Assembly: GCA_025965125.1 (NCBI GenBank)
Contig: JAOPXM010000231.1
Coordinates: 1 to 36,073 of the forward strand
Direction of reading: 5' to 3'
Length of the DNA: 36,073 nt
Source: Nocardioides sp.
GTDB taxonomy: Bacteria; Actinomycetota; Actinomycetes; Propionibacteriales; Nocardioidaceae
Of the stretch, positions 24,128-32,269 are shown in pieces. Position numbers and translations under genes: made by a program. Numbering within the stretch: position 1 is the first letter of the stretch; each line of letters opens with the position of its first letter. The notes beneath the pieces are model-generated. The model was not told the DNA's origin. It worked only from the letters and a program-made list of their open reading frames with translations, and searched no databases.

Positions 24128-25036
24128 TCATCGGGGTGGCGACATCCGGCGACGGTGCCAGACGGTGGCGCCGGCCGCGACGAAGATCAGGCCGATCAGT
24201 ATCGGCGTGACCCACAGGGGCAGCCCGTTGTCGCCGGCATCCGCCGGCGCACCCTGCGGCGTGTCGACGGCGCCGTCGGGGGTGGGGCTCGAGGCGGACT
24301 CTGACGACAGCGCCATCTCGGTCGAGGACGCCGTGCCCGACGGTGCCCTCGTCGGCCTGGTCGTCGGCGTGCCGCTCGGGTCCTCGCTCGCCGATGCGCT
24401 CGGGCTGCTGCCCGCGGTCGGCGTCGAGGTCGGCGAGGTCGGGTCGACTCCCCCGCTGCCACTGCTGCCCGGGGTGCCGTTGCTCGCGTGGTGGCCGCCT
24501 GCCGACGAGCTCTGAGTCGGGGTCGGCGTGCTCTGAGTGGGTGTCGGCGTGGGGTTCGACGCATGCGCAGCGGGCGCGGCGGCTGGTTGGGTCTGGCCGT
24601 CCTTCCCGTCCCACGCGAACGCGACGTACCCACCCTCCGGGATCCGCAGCGAGCCCGCGCTGGTGCTGGCGTAGGCCCATCTGCCCGTCTTCCCGTCGGA
24701 CCACCACAGGCCCCAGTACGCGTCGGCCGGCGACGTGTTCACGCATGGGTCGCTGGTCGGCACCCCGGACACCCGGCACACGAACCCGGGTTGGCGCTGG
24801 GCGTAGGTCAGCGGGAACCCGTTGCTGGTGAACAGCGTCGTCGCGGTGTCGCCACCGCCCGAGGCGTCGCAGACCTGCTGGACCCCGCCGCCGAGCTCCT
24901 CGTAGTCAACCACCACGGTCACGCCGGCTCCGGTCGAGCAGGCCGCCGCCTCGGCCGGCGCCGCGGGCAGCGCGAACCCCACCGCCGCGGTCACGAGAAC
25001 CGCGGCGGCGAGGCTGGTGAGGGTGCGGCGAGGCAT
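24128..25036 (-). CDS. Secreted, membrane-tethered protein with transcobalamin beta-domain-like region
   Basis: A 302-residue exported protein. Signal peptide 1-30 (cleavage near AEA-AACS), a compact domain 31-150, a Pro/Thr/Ser-rich linker about 150-270, a transmembrane helix about 272-293 and a basic tail (HRRRMSPPR). The compact domain, with VTVVVDYEELGGGVQQVC, TATTLFTSNGF, FVCRVSGVPT and WGLWWSDGKTGRWAYAS, has the layout of the transcobalamin-like C-terminal domain (DUF4430), the smaller half of intrinsic factor. Four cysteines (33, 56, 87, 98) may pair. The start ATG shares its A/TG with the previous stop (TGATG). Function as a B12-binding surface protein is inferred from homology and the riboswitch. 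Confidence 0.75.
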   Translation of the reverse strand: MPRRTLTSLAAAVLVTAAVGFALPAAPAEAAACSTGAGVTVVVDYEELGGGVQQVCDASGGGDTATTLFTSNGFPLTYAQRQPGFVCRVSGVPTSDPCVNTSPADAYWGLWWSDGKTGRWAYASTSAGSLRIPEGGYVAFAWDGKDGQTQPAAAPAAHASNPTPTPTQSTPTPTQSSSAGGHHASNGTPGSSGSGGVDPTSPTSTPTAGSSPSASASEDPSGTPTTRPTRAPSGTASSTEMALSSESASSPTPDGAVDTPQGAPADAGDNGLPLWVTPILIGLIFVAAGATVWHRRRMSPPR

Positions 25037-26124
25037 CAGCTCGCGCGACAGACAGACGCGTTCAGGTTGGCCAGCGAGGGCGCCGCCTGGGCGGTCGCCC
25101 GACGCCACTGGTCGCGGTCCTCGGTGCCGATGCCGTTGGTCTCGCCCGCTGCCAACCGGGTCCGGTCGTAGGCAATTGCGCCCTTGTCGCCCGCCAGCGG
25201 GGTCCCGGAGACATCTCCGGTGACCTGCAGCCGACCGACCCATCGGGCCGCCCTTGCCGCCGCGTTGCAGGAGCCGGTCTCGCCCAGTGCCCAGCCGGCC
25301 AGGCCGGTGCTGTTCGAGTTGCTCGCCTCGGTGGCGGGGCCACCGCCGAAGCTGCCGTTGTCCTTCTGATGGCGCTTGAGCCACCCGGCGGCGTCAGAGA
25401 TGGCCGAGCGCACGGCCGCGCTCTTGTGCGGCAGCGCCGTGAGACCGAGCACTGCCAGCGCGGTGACATCGGTGTCCGGGGCGCTCGTCGTGGCGCGCGC
25501 GCCGCCGTCGCAGGTCTGGTCGGTCGCGTCCTTGGCCGCGAAGTTCAGCCGGAAGTACCCCGTCGAGCACTGCTGCTTCAGCAGGAAGCGCAGGGTCTCG
25601 TCGGCCTTGCCCGAGCCCGCTACGGACAATCCCTGCGCCGCGAACGTCTGCCCGATGACGTTCGCGTAGTCGGCCTCGGCCGAGTCCTCGATGCGACCCA
25701 CCGTGGGCGCCGAGTCACTGACCAGGTTGTTCAGCCGCCGCACCACATCGACACCGCCGAAGGAGCGGGGATCCGCACCGGTGGTCTCAGCCAGTACGAC
25801 GGCCTTGGCCGTGGAACCGGCGTACACGTCGGGGCTCGAGAAGTCGACCCCGGTCGTCCAGCTGTCGACGTGCTGGGCCAGCGCCCTGCGGATCGTGCGG
25901 ACTGTGTCGCCCTCGCCGCCGATCGCCGCCAGCGCGAACGCCGTGTCCGCGGTGAGACCGTAGTCGTCGAATGCGTACTGGTCGTTGTGGATCAGGCCGT
26001 TGGTGAGCTCGTGGGTCAACCAGCGAGCACTTTGGTCCTCTTGGGCGGCCTGCGCCGGCGCGGACATGGTCATGACCAGGGCTCCGGTGACCAGGACGGC
26101 CGCGGTGCTAAGAAGATGACGCAA
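25036..26124 (-). CDS. Secreted alpha-toroid protein, intrinsic-factor alpha-domain-like
   Basis: A 362-residue exported protein. The signal peptide is MRHLLSTAAVLVTGALVMTM followed by SAPAQA. The mature part is a run of helical hairpins of the prenyltransferase/terpene-cyclase alpha-toroid type: GLTADTAFALAAIG, DTDVTALAVLGLTAL, KDNGSFGGGP and NSTGLAGWALGE. The same fold forms the large domain of intrinsic factor and transcobalamin. Cysteines at 186, 205, 286, 359 suggest disulfides. TTG 26122-26124 is chosen as start because AAGGA lies seven bases upstream and the signal peptide begins there; GTG 26146-26148 is possible. First gene after the riboswitch; a role in B12 capture is inferred. Confidence 0.78.
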   Translation of the reverse strand: MRHLLSTAAVLVTGALVMTMSAPAQAAQEDQSARWLTHELTNGLIHNDQYAFDDYGLTADTAFALAAIGGEGDTVRTIRRALAQHVDSWTTGVDFSSPDVYAGSTAKAVVLAETTGADPRSFGGVDVVRRLNNLVSDSAPTVGRIEDSAEADYANVIGQTFAAQGLSVAGSGKADETLRFLLKQQCSTGYFRLNFAAKDATDQTCDGGARATTSAPDTDVTALAVLGLTALPHKSAAVRSAISDAAGWLKRHQKDNGSFGGGPATEASNSNSTGLAGWALGETGSCNAAARAARWVGRLQVTGDVSGTPLAGDKGAIAYDRTRLAAGETNGIGTEDRDQWRRATAQAAPSLANLNASVCRAS

Positions 26125-26132
26125 GGTGAAAT

Positions 26133-26158
26133 CCTTCCCGCTGCACACGGCGGGGAGG
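26133..26158 (-). promoter_or_regulatory. Ribosome-site-sequestering hairpin of the B12 operon
   Basis: On the minus strand CCTCCCCGC (26158-26150), an 8-nt loop, then GCGGGAAGG (26141-26133): eight of nine pairs form. The 3' arm carries part of the AAGGA ribosome site (26136-26132) of the TTG start at 26124. This is a plausible OFF state. Confidence 0.6.
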
Positions 26159-26183
26159 CCTCGAAGCATCTCTTCGGATGAGC

Positions 26184-26360
26184 CACCCACCGTTTTCCTC
26201 GACAGCGTGTGATCAGGACGCTTCGCGGTGGGTGCTCCGGCTCGCCGTCGGGTCCCCGAGGGACGCCGTCGGCCTACGGTTGCGGGTCAGCGCCGGAATC
26301 GGACCGGCTTCCCCCAATGCGGGCGTGGTGATTGCCAGCGCAGACTACCAACCAACGCTC
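26184..26360 (-). ncRNA. Cobalamin riboswitch with expression platform
   Basis: The minus strand contains the conserved core of cobalamin riboswitches: GGGAA, then GCCGGT-N3-ATTCCGGC (26308-26292 stem), then GCTGACCCGCAACCGTA. About 40 nt later comes the B12-box-like GCGAGCCGGAGCACCCACC (ending near 26226). The box segment ACCCACC can close the aptamer by pairing with GGTTGGT (26353-26347). It can instead pair with CGGTGGGTG at 26192-26184, which gives a competing structure. It lies between the RTX gene stop (26401) and the alpha-toroid gene start (26124). The 5' limit is uncertain; a covariance-model scan would settle boundaries and class. Confidence 0.88.
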
Positions 26361-26400
26361 GGCGCGCGAACCTTTGGTCCAGCCTGCCCGGACCCGAGGC

Positions 26401-27603
26401 TCAGCCCAGCGTGGGACGAGCGCTGTACTCGCACCCGGCGTAGTGCTCACCGGCACAGATGTCGTAGTCGGGGCCCCCGTTGATGCTGTCGATCCCGGGG
26501 CCCCCCTTGAGCAGGTCGTTGCCGCCCAGGCCGTGAATGACGTCGTCGCCGCCGCCGCCGATGATGAAGTCCGACACCGCAGAGCCCCACAGCCGGTCGG
26601 GCTTCCTGCCGCCGGCGAGGTTCTGGACGCCGGTGAAGCTCATGTCGCTGTCGCGCCACGAGGCTGTCCCCTGCCCGATGTTCGCCGAGACGCTTCGACC
26701 GGCTCCGCGGAAGCTGATCCGGTTCTCCCCGGCACCCCCGTCGATGGTCGCGTGCTGCTCCTTCTTGCTCACGGCGAAGACATCGTTGCCCGCGTCGCCG
26801 AACAACGTGGTCGAGCCGAAGGCCACCGTGGCCGAGTCGTTGCCCGAGCCGAGGTAGCCGATAGCGGTGGCTCCGACACTCACGTAGTCGTCACCCTCGC
26901 CCGCTCGAACCACGCCCCCGAACGCCTCGAGGTAGTCGTCGCCGCCGTTGCCGTTGACCTGGTTCTCACCGGACCTGGCCCGGAGGTCGTCGTGTCCCGG
27001 ACCTCCGATCATCATGTCGCCCACGTCGGTGCCCTCGTAGGTCTCGATGCCGGTCGTGACGTCGTGCCCGGCCCCGTCGACGGTGTGGGCGGCGGCGTCG
27101 ACGCGAATGCCGGTGGAGCTGGAGTAGAACGCGTAGTAGGACAGCCAGTCGCGTCCCTGACCTCCGAAGATCCGGTCGTCGCCGAGGTCCTCGTGGAAGT
27201 AGTCGTCGCCGGGCCCGGCGCGAAGACGGTCGTCGCCGGTGCCGCCCGCGATCGTGTCCTTGCCGTCCCCTCCGTTGACGACGTCGTTGTCGGCTCCGCC
27301 GCTCAGCTGGTCGTTGCCGGCCTCGCCGTAGACCCGGTCGTCGCCGACATCGCCCTGGAGCGAGTCCTTGCCCCCGCCTCCGCAGATGATGTCGTTCCCG
27401 GCACCACCGTTGAAGGTGTCGCTTCCCCTTCCGAGCCACACGACGTCGTCCAGCTCGGTGCCTGACATGTCGTCGGGGTGGTTGGTGCCGACGATCGTGG
27501 CTGTCCGGCCGCCACACGTGTGAACGGCCGCTTGCGCGGCTGGCGTCCCGATCAGCATCGAGGCTGCAAACAGGGTGGCGAAGGCGGGGATGAGCTGGCG
27601 CAT
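26401..27603 (-). CDS. Secreted RTX (hemolysin-type calcium-binding repeat) protein
   Basis: A 400-residue exported protein. Signal peptide about 1-25 (MRQLIPAFATLFAASMLIGTPAAQA). Residues about 60-150 are roughly ten tandem nonapeptide repeats of the GGxGxDxUx type (GGAGNDIIC, GEAGNDQLS, GGTGDDRLR, GGQGRDWLS). More repeats appear around 215-260, 285 and 355-385 (GGGGDDVIH, GLGGNDLLK), so it is a calcium-bound beta-roll over most of its length. No catalytic domain is evident. The ATG at 27601-27603 has AGGAG just upstream. Its stop is about 40 nt from the cobalamin riboswitch, on the same strand, so read-through transcription could enter the riboswitch. Confidence 0.92.
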   Translation of the reverse strand: MRQLIPAFATLFAASMLIGTPAAQAAVHTCGGRTATIVGTNHPDDMSGTELDDVVWLGRGSDTFNGGAGNDIICGGGGKDSLQGDVGDDRVYGEAGNDQLSGGADNDVVNGGDGKDTIAGGTGDDRLRAGPGDDYFHEDLGDDRIFGGQGRDWLSYYAFYSSSTGIRVDAAAHTVDGAGHDVTTGIETYEGTDVGDMMIGGPGHDDLRARSGENQVNGNGGDDYLEAFGGVVRAGEGDDYVSVGATAIGYLGSGNDSATVAFGSTTLFGDAGNDVFAVSKKEQHATIDGGAGENRISFRGAGRSVSANIGQGTASWRDSDMSFTGVQNLAGGRKPDRLWGSAVSDFIIGGGGDDVIHGLGGNDLLKGGPGIDSINGGPDYDICAGEHYAGCEYSARPTLG

Positions 27604-27695
27604 GGGGTCTCCTGCACGGACGGAAGGGTCTGGCACTGGCCTAACGACCGAACCTGCGGGGAGTTCCGCGGCCTCCTGCGCGGGCGGGATCCCAC

Positions 27696-27701
27696 TAGCA
27701 T
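27696..27701 (+). promoter_or_regulatory. -10 box of LAL regulator gene
   Basis: TAGCAT, six bases (GAGCGC) before the GTG at 27708. Leaderless start expected. Confidence 0.6.
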
Positions 27702-27707
27702 GAGCGC

Positions 27708-30254
27708 GTGCCCACGCTGCTGGAGCGCGACGGCCACCTCGCCCAGCTGGCCCGCTGGCTCGTCGAGGCCGAGGACGGCCACGGGTCGGTGGTCCTCGTC
27801 TCCGGTGAGGCCGGTTCCGGGAAGACCTCGCTGATCTGGGAGAGCTCTCAGCACGTCGAGGTCTGGTGCGGATGGTGCGATCCCCTGGTCACCCCGCGCC
27901 CGCTGGGACCCCTCCACGACATCGCACGTCAGGTCGGGGGCCCGCTCCTGGACCTCGTGCGGTCCTCCCAGCAACCCAGCGATGTGTACGCCGCGCTCCT
28001 GGACCTGTTGACCGACCGGGACGAGGCCGTCGTGGTCATGATCGAGGACGCGCACTGGGCCGACGAGGCCACGGTCACGATGCTGCAGTACCTCGGCCGG
28101 CGCATCGGGGGCACCCGGGCGCTGGTCCTGGTGACGTTCCGCGACGAGGAGGTCGGGCCGGAGCATCTGCTCCGTCGCGCCCTCGCGGATCTGTCCCGTC
28201 ACCCCCAGACGGTCCACCGGCTCGCGGTCGGCCCCCTGACACCGGACGGGGTGGCCCGGCTCGCTGTAGGCAGCGGTCTCGACCCCGCCGAGCTCTTCGA
28301 CGTCACCAACGGCAACCCGTTCTTCGTCACGGAGGTTGTCGCAGCGGGTGGCGGCGTGCCCGCCACGGTGCAGGACGCCGTCCACGGCCGGCTGGCGGCG
28401 CTGGCCGCCGACGAGCGTCGTCTGGTCGAGGCCCTGTCCACCGAACCGCGTGGGCTCGAGGCGCACCTGGTGGGCCCGTGGACGGGTCTCGAGGCGGCCG
28501 TGGTGGCCCGGACCGAGCTGACCGGCGTCATCCAGGTCGACCGAGACGTGCTGCGTTTTCGACACGACGTCGCCCGGTTGGCGACGTACCAGGCCATTCC
28601 GTCCGTGACCCGGGCGCAGCTGCACCGCGGGATGTTGCGGCTGCTGGAGGACCAGGGATCGTCCGACTCGGCCCGTCTGGCTCACCACGCAATCGGTGCG
28701 GGCGACCCCGCGGCCATCGTGCGGCACGCGCGGAGCGCCGGACTGGAGGCGATGCGGCTCGACGCCAACACCGAGGCCATCGCGTTCCTCAGGGAGTCAC
28801 TCGAGCACCTGCACGAGCCGGGCCCAGCGGAGACGACCGGGATCCTGATGTCCCTCAGCGATGCGATCAGCAGGCTGGGCGACCAGGACGGGGCCGGGGT
28901 TGTCGCCCAGGAGGCTGTCACGACGGCGCGCCGGGCCACTGACGCACTCCTGATCGGGGAGGCCGAGGTTGCGCTCGCGCGGATCCAGTGGCGTCGCGGC
29001 GACCCGGCCGGATCCCGTGAGCGCCTGGACGGAGCGGTCGCCGACCTCATGGTCGGAGGGGCCAGCCGGCCCTTGGCGCAGGCCCTCACCGAGTCCGCAC
29101 GGGTCCACATGCTCGCCCGTCGTCTCGCACCGGCACTCGACCAGGCCCGCGAGGCTGCGCGCACCGCTGTTGCCATCGGGTCCGAGGATGACCTGGTCCG
29201 GGCCCGGCTGGTCGAGGGAACTGCCCTCCTCGTCATGGGCGATGCCGACCTCGGCATCCCCCTGCTCGAGGAGACCCGAGCCCGGGGCGAGTCCATGGGC
29301 GACCGGACGCTGGTGGCCGACAGCCTGCTCATGCTCGGCAGTGGAGGTGGTGAGGTTCGTCGCTACGAGCCCGCACTGGGATGGCTGGCCGAGCTCGTGG
29401 ACGAGGCCCGCGGGCACGACCAGGACTACGTCGTGGCCTACGGACGCGCGTGGCAGTCACGGATCGCGTTCGAGCAGGGCCGGTGGGACGAGTCCGCAGA
29501 GCTCGCACACCAGGTTGTCTCCGGACAGGCAGCACCGCGCACCCGTCTCACCGCGTTGGGCGTCCTGGGTCGCCTGCGAGTCAAGAGAGGCGACCCACAA
29601 GCCCGTGAGGCGCTCACCGAGGCGCTCGGCATGACCGGCCTGGATCTCCAGCACCGCTGGCCCAGCCTGTGCGCCCTTGCCGAGCTGAGCTGGCTCGACG
29701 GTTCGGGGCCAACGGCCCCAGAGACGCTGGCGCCGGCCTACGAGGAGTCCCTGCACACCGACAGCTCGTGGGCCCGGGGCGAGCTCGGACTCTGGATGTG
29801 GCGCTTCGGCCTGCTGGACGCGCCACCTCCGGGCGCCGCCGAGCCGTTCGGTGCGCAGATCGCCGGCGACTGGCGCACGGCAGCCCGGCTCTGGCGTGAG
29901 ATCGGTTGTCCCTATGAGGAGGCGTCGGCCCTCGTGGACGGCGATCCGGAGGCCGTCGTCGCCGGCCTCGAGATCCTCGACCGTCTGGGCGCCCGGCCAT
30001 TGGGCGCCCTGGTGCGCAGCCGGCTGCGACGCGACGGGCTCGTCGTACCCCGCGGCCCGCGGGCGAGCACGCGGGACCACCCGGCCGGCCTGACCAGCCG
30101 TGAGGCCGAGGTGCACGACCTGCTCGTGGAGGGGCTGTCGAACCCGGCGATCGCCGCCCGGCTGTTCCTGTCGCGCCGCACCGTCGAGCACCACGTGTCC
30201 GCGGTGCTGGCCAAGTGCGGGGTGGTCTCCCGCGACGACCTTCGATCTGGGTGA
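27708..30254 (+). CDS. Large ATPase transcriptional regulator, LuxR (LAL) family
   Basis: An 848-residue regulator of the LAL type. The N-terminal AAA/STAND ATPase has Walker A GEAGSGKT (33-40) and Walker B VVVMIEDAHWAD (108-118). A long helical TPR-like middle region (about 300-770) follows, and a C-terminal LuxR helix-turn-helix (about 786-840: LTSREAEVHDLLVEGLSNPAIAARL and LSRRTVEHHVSAVL). Such proteins bind a ligand through the TPR part and activate a local operon; here no obvious target lies downstream beyond the DUF4242 gene. The GTG start is supported by TAGCAT six bases upstream. It diverges from the RTX gene. Confidence 0.93.
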   Translation: MPTLLERDGHLAQLARWLVEAEDGHGSVVLVSGEAGSGKTSLIWESSQHVEVWCGWCDPLVTPRPLGPLHDIARQVGGPLLDLVRSSQQPSDVYAALLDLLTDRDEAVVVMIEDAHWADEATVTMLQYLGRRIGGTRALVLVTFRDEEVGPEHLLRRALADLSRHPQTVHRLAVGPLTPDGVARLAVGSGLDPAELFDVTNGNPFFVTEVVAAGGGVPATVQDAVHGRLAALAADERRLVEALSTEPRGLEAHLVGPWTGLEAAVVARTELTGVIQVDRDVLRFRHDVARLATYQAIPSVTRAQLHRGMLRLLEDQGSSDSARLAHHAIGAGDPAAIVRHARSAGLEAMRLDANTEAIAFLRESLEHLHEPGPAETTGILMSLSDAISRLGDQDGAGVVAQEAVTTARRATDALLIGEAEVALARIQWRRGDPAGSRERLDGAVADLMVGGASRPLAQALTESARVHMLARRLAPALDQAREAARTAVAIGSEDDLVRARLVEGTALLVMGDADLGIPLLEETRARGESMGDRTLVADSLLMLGSGGGEVRRYEPALGWLAELVDEARGHDQDYVVAYGRAWQSRIAFEQGRWDESAELAHQVVSGQAAPRTRLTALGVLGRLRVKRGDPQAREALTEALGMTGLDLQHRWPSLCALAELSWLDGSGPTAPETLAPAYEESLHTDSSWARGELGLWMWRFGLLDAPPPGAAEPFGAQIAGDWRTAARLWREIGCPYEEASALVDGDPEAVVAGLEILDRLGARPLGALVRSRLRRDGLVVPRGPRASTRDHPAGLTSREAEVHDLLVEGLSNPAIAARLFLSRRTVEHHVSAVLAKCGVVSRDDLRSG

Positions 30255-30345
30255 GGGCGCGCCACAATCTGGGCGAGGCTCACCGCATCGCGGGCGGCCC
30301 GCGCGTCCCTACGGTCGTCGTACCACCTATCGAAGGAGACATCCC

Positions 30346-30624
30346 ATGCCCCGCTACCTCGTCGAGCGCACCTTCGCGGACGGCCTCGAGATCCCCCAGA
30401 CAACGGAAGGCGTCACGGCCTGCCTGAACGTCGTCGACGGCAACGCCCAGCACGGCGTCACGTGGGTGCACTCGTACGTGTCGCCCGATCGAGTACGCAC
30501 GTTCTGCATCTACGACGGCCCGTCGCCCGAGGCGATCCGGTCCGCCGCCGGCACCAACGGCCTGCCCATCGACACCATCACCGAGGTCTCGGTCCTCGAC
30601 CCGTACTTCTACCGGGCCTCCTAG
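30346..30624 (+). CDS. DUF4242 family protein
   Basis: A 92-residue protein with the DUF4242 layout (MPRYLVERTF at the start, VNAQHGVTWVHSYVSPDR-like middle, TFCIYDGPSPEAIRSAA and TEVSVLDPYFYR at the end). Relatives are small ferredoxin-fold proteins reported to bind nickel; the role is uncertain. The ATG at 30346 has a strong AAGGAG at 30333-30338. It begins 91 nt after the LAL regulator and is the only gene before the repeat-rich region at 30627-30745, so it may be the regulator's target. Confidence 0.87.
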   Translation: MPRYLVERTFADGLEIPQTTEGVTACLNVVDGNAQHGVTWVHSYVSPDRVRTFCIYDGPSPEAIRSAAGTNGLPIDTITEVSVLDPYFYRAS

Positions 30625-30626
30625 AT

Positions 30627-30745
30627 CCGCCGACCTGTCAGAAATGGCCCTTCAAACATGTCCGACCCGTCACTTCTGGCCCCAACGGCGGGCCAAAAGT
30701 GACGGGTCAGCACCATTTTCAGGGCCAAAAGTGACGGGTCGGCGG
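30627..30745. repeat. Four-copy nested inverted repeat between DUF4242 gene and gatB
   Basis: Four related 19-mers: GACCTGTCAGAAATGGCCC (30632-30650), GACCCGTCACTTCTGGCCC (30664-30682), and two exact copies of GGGCCAAAAGTGACGGGTC (30690-30708 and 30722-30740) in inverse orientation. The inner pair makes a 19-bp stem with one mismatch and a 7-nt loop; the outer pair, with flanking CCGCC and GGCGG, can close around it. It fills the whole space between two convergent stop codons (30624 and 30746), so it probably ends transcription both ways, and resembles a REP/BIME-type dispersed element. Confidence 0.8.
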
Positions 30746-32269
30746 CTAGGAAAGCTTCTCGAGGATCAGCTCGCGGACCCGGCCGGCGTCCGCCTGGCCG
30801 CGCATCTCCTTCATCACCGCACCGATCAGGGCGCCGGCCGCCGCGACCTTGCCGTCCCGGATCTTCTCGGCGACATCCGGGTTGGCGGCGATCGCGTTGT
30901 CGACGGCCGCCGACAGGGCACCCTCGTCGGAGACGATTGCGAGCCCGCGCGAGGCGACGACCTCGTCGGGGGTGCCCTCACCGGCAAGCAGGCCGTCGAA
31001 GACCTGGCGGGCGAGCTTGTCGTTGATCCGACCCTCGTCGACGAGGGCCTGGACCCGCGCGACGTCGGCCGGTGACACGCCCAGCTCGGAGATGTCGACA
31101 CCGGTGTCGTTCGCGCGCCGGGCCATCTCGGAGAGCCACCACTTCCGTGCCGCCTGCGGTGCGGCTCCCGCCGCGACGGTCTCGGTCACGAGGCCCAGCG
31201 CGCCGGCCCCGACGGTGTCCCTCATCTCCAGGTCGGAGAAGCCGTACTCGGCCTGCAGCCGGGCGAGTCGCTCGCGCGGGGGTTCGGGCATGGTGGCCCG
31301 CAGCTCCTCGACCCACTCGCGAGACGGTGCCACCGGCACCAGGTCTGGCTCCGGGAAGTAGCGGTAGTCCTCGGCGTCGGACTTCTCGCGGCCGCTGGTG
31401 GTGACGCCGGTGTCCTCGTGCCAGTGGCGGGTCTCCTGGAGGATCTTGGCGCCGGCATCCAGGATCGCGGCGTGCCGCCGCATCTCGTAGCGGACCGCGC
31501 GCTCGACCGAGCGCAGGGAGTTCACGTTCTTGGTCTCGGTGCGGGTGCCGAGCCCGCCCGAGCCGATCGGCGCGAGCGACAGGTTCACGTCGCAGCGCAT
31601 CGAGCCCTGCTCCATCCGGGCATCCGAGACCCCGAGCGCCAGGATCAGCTCGCGGAGCTGGGCGACGTACGCCTTGGCGATCAGCGGCGCCAGCTCACGG
31701 GTGCCCATGATCGGCTTGGTGACGATCTCGATCAGCGGGATCCCGGCCCGGTTGTAGTCGACCAGCGAGTGGTCGGCGCCGTGGATACGGCCGGTGGCGC
31801 CGCCCACGTGCAACGACTTGCCGGTGTCCTCCTCCATGTGCGCGCGCTCGATCTCGACCCGGTGCGTCGAGGTCGAGCCGTCCGCGCCGAGCACCTCGAC
31901 GTCCATGAAACCCTCGAACGCGATCGGCTCGTCGTACTGCGAAGTCTGGAAGTTCTTCGGCATGTCCGGATAGAAGTAGTTCTTCCGGGCGAACCGGCAC
32001 CATTCCGCGATCTCGCAGTTCAGCGCCAGCCCGATCCGCATCGCCGACTCGACCGCCTTGCGGTTGACCACCGGCATCGCGCCGGGCAGTCCCAGGCAGG
32101 TCGGGCAGACCTGGGTGTTCGGCTCGGCGCCGAACTCGGTGGGGCAGCCACAGAACATCTTGGAGTTCGTGTTGAGCTCGACGTGCACCTCGAGGCCCAG
32201 AGCCGGGTCGTACGACGCCAGCACGTCGTCCCAGGCCACCAGGGTGTCGCTCGTGGTCGAGGTCGTCAT
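30746..32269 (-). CDS. gatB: Asp-tRNA(Asn)/Glu-tRNA(Gln) amidotransferase subunit B
   Basis: Subunit of GatCAB, which converts misacylated Glu-tRNA(Gln) and Asp-tRNA(Asn) to the amide forms. The 507-residue product begins near [23 protein letters not shown]; the zinc-type cysteines are in KMFCGC and [13 protein letters not shown]. LSYYFGxxx-type tRNA-binding is replaced by [21 protein letters not shown], a hallmark of GatB, and the C-terminal YqeY-like tail is present. ATG 32267-32269 overlaps the gatA stop by 4 nt (ATGA). The stop at 30746-30748 abuts the repeat element. Confidence 0.97.
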   Translation of the reverse strand: MTTSTTSDTLVAWDDVLASYDPALGLEVHVELNTNSKMFCGCPTEFGAEPNTQVCPTCLGLPGAMPVVNRKAVESAMRIGLALNCEIAEWCRFARKNYFYPDMPKNFQTSQYDEPIAFEGFMDVEVLGADGSTSTHRVEIERAHMEEDTGKSLHVGGATGRIHGADHSLVDYNRAGIPLIEIVTKPIMGTRELAPLIAKAYVAQLRELILALGVSDARMEQGSMRCDVNLSLAPIGSGGLGTRTETKNVNSLRSVERAVRYEMRRHAAILDAGAKILQETRHWHEDTGVTTSGREKSDAEDYRYFPEPDLVPVAPSREWVEELRATMPEPPRERLARLQAEYGFSDLEMRDTVGAGALGLVTETVAAGAAPQAARKWWLSEMARRANDTGVDISELGVSPADVARVQALVDEGRINDKLARQVFDGLLAGEGTPDEVVASRGLAIVSDEGALSAAVDNAIAANPDVAEKIRDGKVAAAGALIGAVMKEMRGQADAGRVRELILEKLS

